Assembly (NCBI GenBank): GCA_944383915.1
Contig: CALWRJ010000016.1
Span: 1-64,000 of the forward strand
Reading direction: 5' to 3'
Origin: an uncultured Clostridia bacterium
GTDB taxonomy: Bacteria > Bacillota > Clostridia > Christensenellales > UBA1242
Length of the DNA stretch: 64,000 nt
Both the position numbers and the translations under genes were made by a program. The notes beneath the pieces were generated by a model. The model was not told the origin of the DNA. It saw only the letters and a list, made by a program, of their open reading frames with translations, and searched no databases. Every line of letters begins with the position of its first letter. The stretch's first letter is position 1. Below are positions 45,709 to 53,605 of the stretch, one piece after another.

Positions 45709-46161
45709 TTACAAATTAAATATTAAGTAAATTAATCCCACTACAATCGATGATACAACACCAGTTACAATCACAGGTCCAGCAATAACAAACATTTTAG
45801 ACATCAATCCAAATACCAACCCTTCCCTTTTAAACTCAAGAGCAGGACTTGCGATTGAATTACTAAAACCTGTAATCGGTACAATTGTACCCGCGCCTGC
45901 ATAAGCGCCTATTTTATCAAAAATTCCTACCCCTGTTAAAAAAGATGCAAGTAAAATTAAAATAATCAACGCCCATGCATAAGCATCAGCGATTGTCATA
46001 TATGGAAAAAAATAAAGACACAAGTCTTTTATTAATTCACCCAAACAACAAATTAAGCCACCTACCCAAAAAGCCCTAAAAAGTGATGGCCACGGCTTAG
46101 TTTTTGGCATTTTTGCTTCAACATAAGCATTGTACTTTTTATTTCTTTCAGTTATATACAT
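45709..46161 (-). CDS. spoVAC: Stage V sporulation protein AC (SpoVAC)
   Basis: 150 residues from the Met at 46161, which follows GGAGG. An earlier Met would extend it by 16 non-conserved residues. The N-terminus KYNAYVEAKMPKTKPWP is typical. About four membrane helices follow, with GAGTIVPITGFSNSIASPALEFKREG. In Bacillus SpoVAC is a mechanosensitive channel that releases dipicolinic acid. First gene of the spoVA run. SpoVAA, SpoVAB, SpoVAEA and SpoVAF are not adjacent. Confidence 0.95.
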   Translation of the reverse strand: MYITERNKKYNAYVEAKMPKTKPWPSLFRAFWVGGLICCLGELIKDLCLYFFPYMTIADAYAWALIILILLASFLTGVGIFDKIGAYAGAGTIVPITGFSNSIASPALEFKREGLVFGLMSKMFVIAGPVIVTGVVSSIVVGLIYLIFNL

Positions 46162-46257
46162 ACGAGCCTCCAAAGTTAAGTTTGGACAAAAATTTTTTAA
46201 AACAAACAAAAATTTTTATTTTTTATAAATATTTTCGAATAAATCAACCAAACTAAA

Positions 46258-46277
46258 CTCGAAAAATTTAATTCGAG
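46258..46277 (+). promoter_or_regulatory. Hairpin masking the ribosome binding site of the Asn-rich gene
   Basis: CTCGAA (46258-46263) is inverted as TTCGAG (46272-46277). The second arm contains part of the GAGGTG ribosome binding site (46275-46280) used for the ATG at 46288. Folding could reduce translation. Confidence 0.45.
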
Positions 46278-46287
46278 GTGAAAATTT

Positions 46288-48279
46288 ATGAAAAAAATAC
46301 TAGCACTTTCTCTTACTTTGGCTTTAGCATCTACATTTGTTGGGATAAATAGCGAACTTCAACAGAACGCTTTGAGAGCAGATATTAATGAAGTACACGC
46401 GCTTGCTTGCACGCAAGAATTCGATAGTCTACAATCTAATACTTTAAATCTAAACGATAATTACCTAATTTCTAAATCAGCAAATTATCAAATTTTGCCA
46501 CGCAATGTAGACACTTATCAAGAAAACACTAACGAAAATGAAGTAAACAATCAAAATAATAATCAACACAGCAAAAATACAGTGGCACAAAACACTAACA
46601 ACAATACAAAGACTAATACAAACACAAATACTAGTCCCACTAGACAAAATGGAACTACAACTCAGCAAAACACTACTAATTCTTTAAACAACACACAACA
46701 AAACACATCTAGCAGTGTTCAGCAAAAAAACACAAATTCTTTAAATAATGGTCAACAAAACAACACTAATACCTTAAACAACACACAACAAAATAATTTA
46801 AATACTACACAACAAAATAATTTAAATACTACACAACAAAACAATACAAATGCTAACTCAAATAATAATGTTCAAAACAATAATTTAAACCAAAATCGTG
46901 TTAATCAAAATAATGTAACTAATGGTAACTTATATAACAATCAAAACAACAACACACAAAATGGTTTGGCTCAAAACTATATAAATAATAATGCAACAAA
47001 TCAAAATCTTGCAACCAACAACCAAGCAACTTCGCCATATGGTATTGGTAACGCAAACAATGGTGTTTTAAATAATCAAGGTAACGGTAATAAAGTTGTA
47101 GATAGTTACAAAGGTAATTTAGATACTATGGTTCGTACTAATAATATTGATACCTACAAAAATAATACAAACCAAAATAGCAACGGCGCTATTTACAACA
47201 ACAACGGTCAAGTTGTAAATAATGGCAATCAAAATGTAATTGCAAATAATAATACAAACCAAAATTTGAATAATACTGCAACGCAAAATAACAATTCAAC
47301 AACTGCTAACAACCAAAATGCAGTTGCAAATAATAGTTTGAATCCAAACTCCCCTAATACTAGCAACAATACAAACAATGGCACTAATCAAAATAATGGA
47401 ACAAACACAAACAACACAACAAACGCAAATAATGGTGTAAATACTACAAATAACTCGACAAACAACAACTCACAGACTCAAAATAAGACTCAAACACAAA
47501 ATAGTACAAGCACTAACAACGCAAATTTAAATACTAATTCAATATCTAGCGCACAAAATTCTACTAATACTAATATTTCTCAAAAATCTAACAATTCGTC
47601 TGTAAATTTAAACAGCAACACAACTACAAACAAAACTAACAATCAAATTCAACAAGAAATCCAAGATTTAAATGACCATTTGGCTACCTTAAATGAACAA
47701 TTAAACACAAATCTAGAATCGGTTCGTCAAAATATTAATAAAGTAATAGATGGTACAATACAGTTAAACGAGGACCAGATTAAGCTTGTCAACGGTTATT
47801 CTCATGTTTTAAATAAAATGACTAAAAAATTAGCACACAGCCAATTTGATTTGATGCGTGGCGCTGGCATGATGGCACTTGTTCAAAGTACTGACGGTAA
47901 CGATGCAAATGTTGACCCTATTTATCTTGAAATGAAAGGAACATTGTTATCTCGTGAAGTTTACTTAAATTGCGCTAATGAAATCTTAAATGCTTTAAAT
48001 GATATTTTTGATAATGTAGAAAGTAATGTAATTAATGAAACTACAGCTCAAACATCTGATTTAGCAAGAAATCAGGTACTAAACACACAAAATAGTAATA
48101 CAAGTAATCTAAACAAAAACACTGTTCCTAATACAAGCACGAGTAATACAAATCTAAGCACCCCTAACCCAAGTCGTGCTCAACATCATTCTGCAAATAG
48201 TCCTTTAGCAAAAACAGATGTAGACCAAACAAAATCAGTTCAAAATGATGTAACATTTGGTACAAATTCTAATATGTAA
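46288..48279 (+). CDS. Very Asn/Gln-rich secreted protein, unknown
   Basis: 663 residues. A signal peptide covers about residues 1-25 (MKKILALSLTLALASTFVG). Residues about 75-455 are dominated by Asn with Gln, Thr and Ser, including 24-base tandem units near 46780-46845 that encode NTTQQNNL. A folded-looking C-terminal segment (about 455-590) has heptads of Leu/Ile and the segment MTKKLAHSQFDLMRGAGMM, followed by another Asn-rich tail. I recognise no family. Its neighbours are spoVA genes (divergent) and a surface protein (convergent). A spore-coat or cell-surface matrix role is only a guess. Confidence 0.75.
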   Translation: MKKILALSLTLALASTFVGINSELQQNALRADINEVHALACTQEFDSLQSNTLNLNDNYLISKSANYQILPRNVDTYQENTNENEVNNQNNNQHSKNTVAQNTNNNTKTNTNTNTSPTRQNGTTTQQNTTNSLNNTQQNTSSSVQQKNTNSLNNGQQNNTNTLNNTQQNNLNTTQQNNLNTTQQNNTNANSNNNVQNNNLNQNRVNQNNVTNGNLYNNQNNNTQNGLAQNYINNNATNQNLATNNQATSPYGIGNANNGVLNNQGNGNKVVDSYKGNLDTMVRTNNIDTYKNNTNQNSNGAIYNNNGQVVNNGNQNVIANNNTNQNLNNTATQNNNSTTANNQNAVANNSLNPNSPNTSNNTNNGTNQNNGTNTNNTTNANNGVNTTNNSTNNNSQTQNKTQTQNSTSTNNANLNTNSISSAQNSTNTNISQKSNNSSVNLNSNTTTNKTNNQIQQEIQDLNDHLATLNEQLNTNLESVRQNINKVIDGTIQLNEDQIKLVNGYSHVLNKMTKKLAHSQFDLMRGAGMMALVQSTDGNDANVDPIYLEMKGTLLSREVYLNCANEILNALNDIFDNVESNVINETTAQTSDLARNQVLNTQNSNTSNLNKNTVPNTSTSNTNLSTPNPSRAQHHSANSPLAKTDVDQTKSVQNDVTFGTNSNM

Positions 48280-48287
48280 AAATATAG

Positions 48288-48314
48288 CTGCTATAATTTT
48301 TATAGCAGTTTTTT
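48288..48314 (+). terminator. Terminator after the Asn-rich gene
   Basis: CTGCTATAA (48288-48296) pairs with TTATAGCAG (48300-48308) around TTT, followed by six Ts. Confidence 0.85.
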
Positions 48315-48356
48315 ATTTAAAATTAAAATTGTATAGTTTCCCTATTTAATTATACT

Positions 48357-48428
48357 GTACTATGCATACTTAAATTTTAAGCATAAAACTATGCGTAAAA
48401 TTTATTGCATAGTACTTTGCATAGTACC
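48357..48428. repeat. Cluster of GCATAGTAC / TATGCGTAAAA motifs
   Basis: GTACTATGCA (48357-48366) is inverted relative to two head-to-tail 12-mers TTGCATAGTACT and TTGCATAGTACC (48405-48428). Between them is TATGCGTAAAA (48390-48400). The same motifs are found at 35438-35692, 36032-36065 and 37307-37362. This cluster lies between the ends of two converging genes, so it is not a simple promoter. Confidence 0.65.
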
Positions 48429-48483
48429 TAAATATAAAAAACGATGCTTGCAAATTAAAACATCATTTTTAAATTTAGTATTT

Positions 48484-50415
48484 TCACATTACTCCGCTGT
48501 TGTCTGTGTCCGTTTGTCCGTTGTTTGTACTATTTGTTGGCACAAAGCGAGCAATTATAAGTTTGCTTTCGGCAGTGGAAATATCTAGGTCGATTGATTT
48601 GTCCGTGCTAAATGGAGTATCTGTATCGGCATAATACCAACCAGCGAAGGTGTATCCTGTGTAGCAAAATACACTTAAATGTATATAACTATCGCCTTCG
48701 GTGTATCCGTTAATTCTTGCTTCTCCACCACCTATTGATGCAACCGCAAAGTTTTCTAACAAACTATTTGCAAATACTGCAGTTATAGTTGTATCTGCGG
48801 TGATGTTTTCGAGTGTTAGCGGGTTTGCTGTGCTGGTAGTTATATTTCCACCGCCCCTATCAATTTGCCAATATGCAAAGGCATTACCACCGCTGGCTAT
48901 TGCGTAAATGTTTGTCAAATTAGAGCCGTGTGTTTGTGTTGTGTTTATGCTTGTGTTTGAAGTATTTGTTAAACTATTATTATATAATACATTGCCTATT
49001 GTACTATCATTTGTGGTTATAGATACATTGTATTGTTTTAGTTTAAAGTATGCCACTATTGTTGTGTTTGCTGTAATATTTTGAATTGTGTACGGGTTGG
49101 ACCGTATAGGATTACCCGTATCGTTATTTAGTATAAAATAATCAAATTCATAAGTTTCATTTATAGGTGTAGCGGTTACTTCATAACTCCCGCCATAGAT
49201 TACGGTAGTATTTGCGGTAATGCTTCCGTTTCCGTCTGTGCTGGTGGTTACTGAATATGTACGAAGTTCAAATACTGCGGTATATGATGTATCCGCGTTG
49301 ATAGTTACACGAAGTGGGTTTGTTGCATTGTCTGCTTGTCCATCTCCGTTAGTGTCCCAACCAACAAAACGGTAACTAGCGTTTGTTTCGGTGGCTGTGA
49401 ATGTTACACTTGTACCAGGCGCTACACTGTTATAATTTGCACTAGCATTGCCTGCTCCCGCAGGAGATATTGCGGTGGTTACATTGTATCTTACGAGATT
49501 TTGTAATGCTGTCAATGAAATGTGACAAGCGGGACGGATGCCTGCTCTTGTATTAGATACAGAATATTCACCTTCCAAATATAACCAATTAAAACTATAC
49601 ATATCAGTACTATCCCAATATACTGATCGCAAAAAGCAATTACTCATATAATTTCCACTTGTAATCGGTGCATTATCATACCCACGCATCGTACTATTAA
49701 GTTCCCATAAGCCATAATATTTACTACTATCTCGCATATCAGAATAGCTAATATACTGACTAGAAGTATTAGCAACTTCATATACTGATGGGAGCCAAAA
49801 TTTATCATTGTTACAACATATAGCGTTTAAGCTGTTTTGTCTAGCATAATAGCTATTGGGTTGTGAAGATTGCCATGAAACCGCAGAACTTGGCGTAACA
49901 ATAAAATTATCTATAATCGGATATGATGTAGACAATGTAGAATAAACTGCTAATGTTTCATCTCTTATTTCAGATGTTTCATAATAAACATTAGACATAG
50001 AATAATCCCCATTACTCTCAACATATGGCTCAGTCATCCAAACTGTAATGTAATCACCTGTTCTATAAACAACTTGCCAATAAATAGGAACTATTTCATT
50101 CCACAAAATATTTTCTGCCTCTCCCATTTGGAAAATTATAGGATTACTATTATTCATATCATAGGCAGACATAGTGCCAGATACCGCACCGACACCGCCA
50201 CCAATTCTATTTAACAAAGTATTGTAAGTTGTTATATTTAAAGCATTATTTCCATTAAGTAAATTACCTATAGAAACACTACTCTCGTCTCCTTGATATG
50301 CTTCACTTTTATTTACTTCGTTTAATATAATTGCAGTTATTCCGCCAGCGAGAGCGGACAAAAGGAGTATTATTGATATAGTTATTGATATTATTTTTGC
50401 TTTAAGGGTTACCAT
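48484..50415 (-). CDS. Surface protein with DUF6273-like domain and InlB repeats
   Basis: 643 residues. A membrane/signal helix lies at about residues 7-32. The next 270 or so residues include PIYWQVVYRTGDYITVWMTE, KFWLPSVYEV and TRAGIRPACHISL, the pattern of the DUF6273 domain found in secreted Firmicutes proteins. From about residue 310 there are InlB B-type repeats (GWDTNGDGQ, the TDGNGSI turn, YEFDYF). One is nearly the same as a module at 480-700. The C-terminus ends NGQTDTDNSGVM, again the shared tail. A poly-C tract (50490-50500) lies in its 5' leader. The role is likely cell-surface, but the binding partner is unknown. Confidence 0.88.
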   Translation of the reverse strand: MVTLKAKIISITISIILLLSALAGGITAIILNEVNKSEAYQGDESSVSIGNLLNGNNALNITTYNTLLNRIGGGVGAVSGTMSAYDMNNSNPIIFQMGEAENILWNEIVPIYWQVVYRTGDYITVWMTEPYVESNGDYSMSNVYYETSEIRDETLAVYSTLSTSYPIIDNFIVTPSSAVSWQSSQPNSYYARQNSLNAICCNNDKFWLPSVYEVANTSSQYISYSDMRDSSKYYGLWELNSTMRGYDNAPITSGNYMSNCFLRSVYWDSTDMYSFNWLYLEGEYSVSNTRAGIRPACHISLTALQNLVRYNVTTAISPAGAGNASANYNSVAPGTSVTFTATETNASYRFVGWDTNGDGQADNATNPLRVTINADTSYTAVFELRTYSVTTSTDGNGSITANTTVIYGGSYEVTATPINETYEFDYFILNNDTGNPIRSNPYTIQNITANTTIVAYFKLKQYNVSITTNDSTIGNVLYNNSLTNTSNTSINTTQTHGSNLTNIYAIASGGNAFAYWQIDRGGGNITTSTANPLTLENITADTTITAVFANSLLENFAVASIGGGEARINGYTEGDSYIHLSVFCYTGYTFAGWYYADTDTPFSTDKSIDLDISTAESKLIIARFVPTNSTNNGQTDTDNSGVM

Positions 50416-50489
50416 ATTCCACCGCCTTTTTGTGCTTTAAAAAAGCCTTTAAAATGCGGTAAAACAAGTATTTTTGGGCTATTTAAGCG

Positions 50490-50500
50490 CCCCCCCCCCC
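50490..50500. repeat. Poly-C/G homopolymer tract of 11
   Basis: Eleven consecutive C on the plus strand (G in the sense of the surface protein), about 75 bases upstream of its start codon. Such a run is very unlikely by chance in this AT-rich sequence. A possible 19-codon leader peptide (minus strand, from ATG near 50540 after AAGGGG) reads through it. The 319 bases between 50416 and 50734 otherwise hold only the presumed promoter, leader and the terminator of the next gene. Confidence 0.8.
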
Positions 50501-50700
50501 ATGCCGTTTTGGGAAGGGGAAATTTGTAATTTTTGCATAATTCGTTCCCCTTTTGCTTTATTATTTTATAGTAATAGTATACTCGAAAAACTAAAAAATA
50601 CAAAATGAAATAACAATATTTTACAAAAAAATTTAAATTTTTTATAATTTCTTTATTATAATAAAATTTAAACTCAAACCCTCAATTTTAATTTAATAAA

Positions 50701-50734
50701 ACTAAAAAGTGGCGTTTAAATTGCCACTTTTAGT
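50701..50734 (-). terminator. Terminator of the D-alanyl-D-alanine carboxypeptidase gene
   Basis: AAAAGTGGC (50705-50713) pairs with GCCACTTTT (50723-50731), extended by ACTA/TAGT. On the minus strand it has a T-rich tail right after the gene's stop. Confidence 0.8.
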
Positions 50735-51886
50735 TTATATAGCCCAATTATTTAATACATCGTCCAAGACATCTTTATAAGATTTGGCTTCAACTGTATT
50801 TTTGCTAATAATATCAATTTCTTTTATAACTATATTGTCTCTTGTTAAAATTATTTTACCAACGACTTCACCTGCTTGAATGGGTGCTGTTAAATTGTTG
50901 TATTCATAATTTGCTACAATATTATCTTGTTCACCTTTCTTATTAAGGGTAAAGAAATCTTCACTTGCTATAAATTCAGCATTATTTTTTGCTTTACTAA
51001 TAGTAGGAATATTATCTAAAATTATATTACTATCAATTAACTTTTTAGATTCATAATTTGCAAAACCGTTATTAAACATACTAATGCAAGTATTAAATCT
51101 ATCTTTGCTATTGTCTGCGCCTAACACTACAGCAATTAAACGCATATCACCTTTTTTAGCAGTTGCACTCATACAAAAACCTGCTTCATTTGTCGAACCT
51201 GTTTTGCCCGCATCACAAGCGGTGTAACTTCTTAATAATTTATTTGTATTTGCCATTTCGGTAATTCTGCCTGATGGATGTGCAAAATCCTCCATCCAAA
51301 TTTTACTTATTTCAAAATATTTGGGGTGCTTTACCAATTCACGCATAACAAGTGCCACATCATTTGCGCAAGAATAAGCGGTAGGGCTTGGTAAACCTGT
51401 ACAATTTGTGTAATTTGTGTTTTTAGCGCCGAGTGATTGAACTTTTTCATTCATCATATTCACAAACCCCTCTTCGCTACCACCTATTGCTTCGGCTATA
51501 ACAACACTAGCATCATTTGCCGAACTTATAACTATTGCGTGCAACAAATTTTCAACGGTATAATCGGCATTTGCATCTATAAAAACTTGCGAGCCGCCCA
51601 TACTTGAGGCATATTCACTGGCTGTAAGGACTTCGTCTAATGTTAAAACACCTTTATCTAACGCTTCAAAAGCAAGTAGCAATGTAGTTATTTTTGTAAC
51701 ACTTGCAATAGGCAAATGTTGTGTAGAATTGTATTCGTCTATTATTTGTCCCGTTCCATAATCCATTAAAACTCTCGCCTTTCCTGATAGACTAGATTCT
51801 GTTGTTGCAACAACACTTTGACTAATTAATGGCGTAATAACAAACATCATAATAAGACAACAACAAGTAAATAATTTTTTAAACAT
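50735..51886 (-). CDS. dacF: D-alanyl-D-alanine carboxypeptidase (DacF/PBP5 type)
   Basis: 383 residues. Signal peptide at 1-26. The S11 peptidase motifs are SVTK (SxxK, in PIASVTKITTLLLAFEAL), SSANDAS (SxN) and KTGST (KTG). A C-terminal beta domain (about 290-370) ends in an amphipathic helix for membrane attachment. It trims the terminal D-Ala from peptidoglycan stem peptides. Its position next to spo0A and spoIVB favours the sporulation-type DacF. The region shows no clear sigma-F promoter. Confidence 0.93.
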   Translation of the reverse strand: MFKKLFTCCCLIMMFVITPLISQSVVATTESSLSGKARVLMDYGTGQIIDEYNSTQHLPIASVTKITTLLLAFEALDKGVLTLDEVLTASEYASSMGGSQVFIDANADYTVENLLHAIVISSANDASVVIAEAIGGSEEGFVNMMNEKVQSLGAKNTNYTNCTGLPSPTAYSCANDVALVMRELVKHPKYFEISKIWMEDFAHPSGRITEMANTNKLLRSYTACDAGKTGSTNEAGFCMSATAKKGDMRLIAVVLGADNSKDRFNTCISMFNNGFANYESKKLIDSNIILDNIPTISKAKNNAEFIASEDFFTLNKKGEQDNIVANYEYNNLTAPIQAGEVVGKIILTRDNIVIKEIDIISKNTVEAKSYKDVLDDVLNNWAI

Positions 51887-51942
51887 TACATTCTCCTTAT
51901 ATATTTATATATGTAGATTTTGCAATATTAACAAAAATATGT

Positions 51943-51966
51943 AAAAAGAGATAACTAAATTATCTC
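51943..51966 (-). terminator. Terminator after the SpoIIM-like gene
   Basis: GAGATAA (51948-51954) pairs with TTATCTC (51960-51966). On the minus strand a T run follows. Confidence 0.75.
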
Positions 51967-51969
51967 CCT

Positions 51970-52608
51970 CTACCCTATTATAATTGCAGATGCTAGCAGT
52001 GGTAAAAGTAATGCTTCTAAAAGAATGGCTATAAATGTAATTATTCCTATACAACATAAATAAGCCTTTTTCTCGCAAAAAAACTTTGGACTAAATACAC
52101 AACCACCAAAATATCTATTTTCAAAATTGTAATGTAAGCACACAGCACTAAAACTCGTTAAACAAAACAACACAGTCATATGGCAAGGAATCACGATAAA
52201 TATGACATTAATTATTCCCCCAACATTGAATAAAACTATAAGCAAGGCAAATGTTGCGCCTATTACAAATCCACGATAAACCATAAAAAGTAAATTTATA
52301 AAGCAAAGGTAGGGTTTAATATTGGAAATTAAAATTAGTAAAACAATTGCAAGAATGCTAAAAAGCCTAGAAAAGAAAACACCGATTGCAGAAACATTTC
52401 CTTGAATATAACTCAAAAATATAGAATCTGGGATATTAGAAATTGTAGCATCAGGCGCAATTTTAAAACCAGTAATTAATCCAACAATCAAGCCTAGAGC
52501 GGAAAAAACGGCAACAAGAACATACCACCACTTATAGCACGCAAAGTGTTCAGCGATATCATATTTTGCCGTTTGAAAATTCCTATAAAAAGAATGTATT
52601 TTTGGCAT
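51970..52608 (-). CDS. Membrane protein, probably SpoIIM-like (DUF95)
   Basis: 212 residues with about five membrane helices. The segment VYRGFVIGATFALLIVLFNVGGIINVIFIVIP resembles the core of SpoIIM/DUF95 proteins (a G-F-x-x-G motif, then a hydrophobic helix and a Pro). SpoIIM joins SpoIID and SpoIIP to remodel septal peptidoglycan during engulfment. The setting (dacF on one side, spo0A on the other) fits sporulation, but overall similarity is weak, so the name is tentative. It starts at ATG and lies 80 bases after spo0A. Confidence 0.45.
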   Translation of the reverse strand: MPKIHSFYRNFQTAKYDIAEHFACYKWWYVLVAVFSALGLIVGLITGFKIAPDATISNIPDSIFLSYIQGNVSAIGVFFSRLFSILAIVLLILISNIKPYLCFINLLFMVYRGFVIGATFALLIVLFNVGGIINVIFIVIPCHMTVLFCLTSFSAVCLHYNFENRYFGGCVFSPKFFCEKKAYLCCIGIITFIAILLEALLLPLLASAIIIG

Positions 52609-52687
52609 ATTATAAAATATGCTTTAATAACTCGTATTATGTAAAATTATTTTTGTAAAATTCCTTTCAAAAATATTATAAAATGCT

Positions 52688-53479
52688 TCAAAAATTCTCG
52701 TCAAGCGTTAATTGTAATGATTTTATAAAATCATTATTTTGATTATGGTTATAAAGTTTATTTGCTGCGTAGTATATAAATTCTTTAACTGATGGACACT
52801 CAGTAAAATCATTAAAAGTTAAGCAAAATTTACTATTTATATTTGGTATCTTACGCTTCTTGTTCCATGCAGTGTCAATTGCAACTTTCATACAACGAGT
52901 TAAGCTTGCGACAGACTTATTGTAAGAATCAGCAACCTTTTCATATAAAGTATTACACATACTGTTTGGTCTACATTTATCTAGCATAATTTCATTAATA
53001 CATATTTTAATATACTGACTACCATTAGTACTGCTATTAAAACCTAACTCTATCATTTCTTGATAAATTTGGTCAAAATAAAAATTAGATATCAGTAAAT
53101 AAGCCCTTTCTTTTTCTTTATTTTTATTAATTTTTTCAATAAATTTACTCAAACAATCGTAGAATTCAGTATCCTTTATATAATAGTAGTTAGTTGGTAA
53201 TTTTAAGTTAAAATCAGGTTCAATACTACCTATTATAAATATCAAAGGCACATAAAATGGTGACTCAGTTTTAAAGATTTGATAATATTTAATATTAGAC
53301 ATATAATCTTTTAAATTAAAAATTAAAATATCTGGACGATATGATAGCACTTTGCTAATCAATTTTTCAAAATCGATTTCAAGCTCAATGCTGACATTGT
53401 TCTCCTTGCATACCCTTTTAATATCATAATCACAGTTATTTGTATTATCTACAAAATAAATAGCTTTTAATTTGTTCAT
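52688..53479 (-). CDS. spo0A: Spo0A-type sporulation regulator with degenerate receiver
   Basis: 263 residues from the ATG at 53479 after GGAGG. The C-terminal 120 residues match the Spo0A DNA-binding domain (ICINEIMLDKC, TLYEKVADSYNKSVASLTRCMKVAIDTAW, FTECPSVKEFIYYAAN). The N-terminal receiver is recognisable by length and by PDILIF at residues 49-54. The position of the phospho-acceptor Asp is Asn55, the acidic pair is reduced to Asp11, while Lys near 102 is kept. The place after spoIVB and recN is the canonical spo0A site. Spo0A is the master switch of sporulation and is normally activated by phosphorylation. Confidence 0.82.
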   Translation of the reverse strand: MNKLKAIYFVDNTNNCDYDIKRVCKENNVSIELEIDFEKLISKVLSYRPDILIFNLKDYMSNIKYYQIFKTESPFYVPLIFIIGSIEPDFNLKLPTNYYYIKDTEFYDCLSKFIEKINKNKEKERAYLLISNFYFDQIYQEMIELGFNSSTNGSQYIKICINEIMLDKCRPNSMCNTLYEKVADSYNKSVASLTRCMKVAIDTAWNKKRKIPNINSKFCLTFNDFTECPSVKEFIYYAANKLYNHNQNNDFIKSLQLTLDENF

Positions 53480-53605
53480 AAAATTTTCCTCCAAATTTAT
53501 TTTACGAACTCAATTCTAGCATATTATTTTTGTAAAGTAAAACGATTTTTGTATATTTTTGTAAATTTTTTAAAAAATTTTTAAAAATTTCAAAAATAAT
53601 TAAAT

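Noticed and set aside
46780..46845. 24-base repeats as a CRISPR array
   Set aside because: They are tandem, in frame, without spacers, and encode the Asn-rich repeats.
50409..50603. Minus-strand frame of 64 codons through the poly-G tract
   Set aside because: It has no family pattern. It ends at the start of the surface-protein gene in another frame, and an in-frame stop blocks fusion. The leader-peptide reading is kept only as a possibility.
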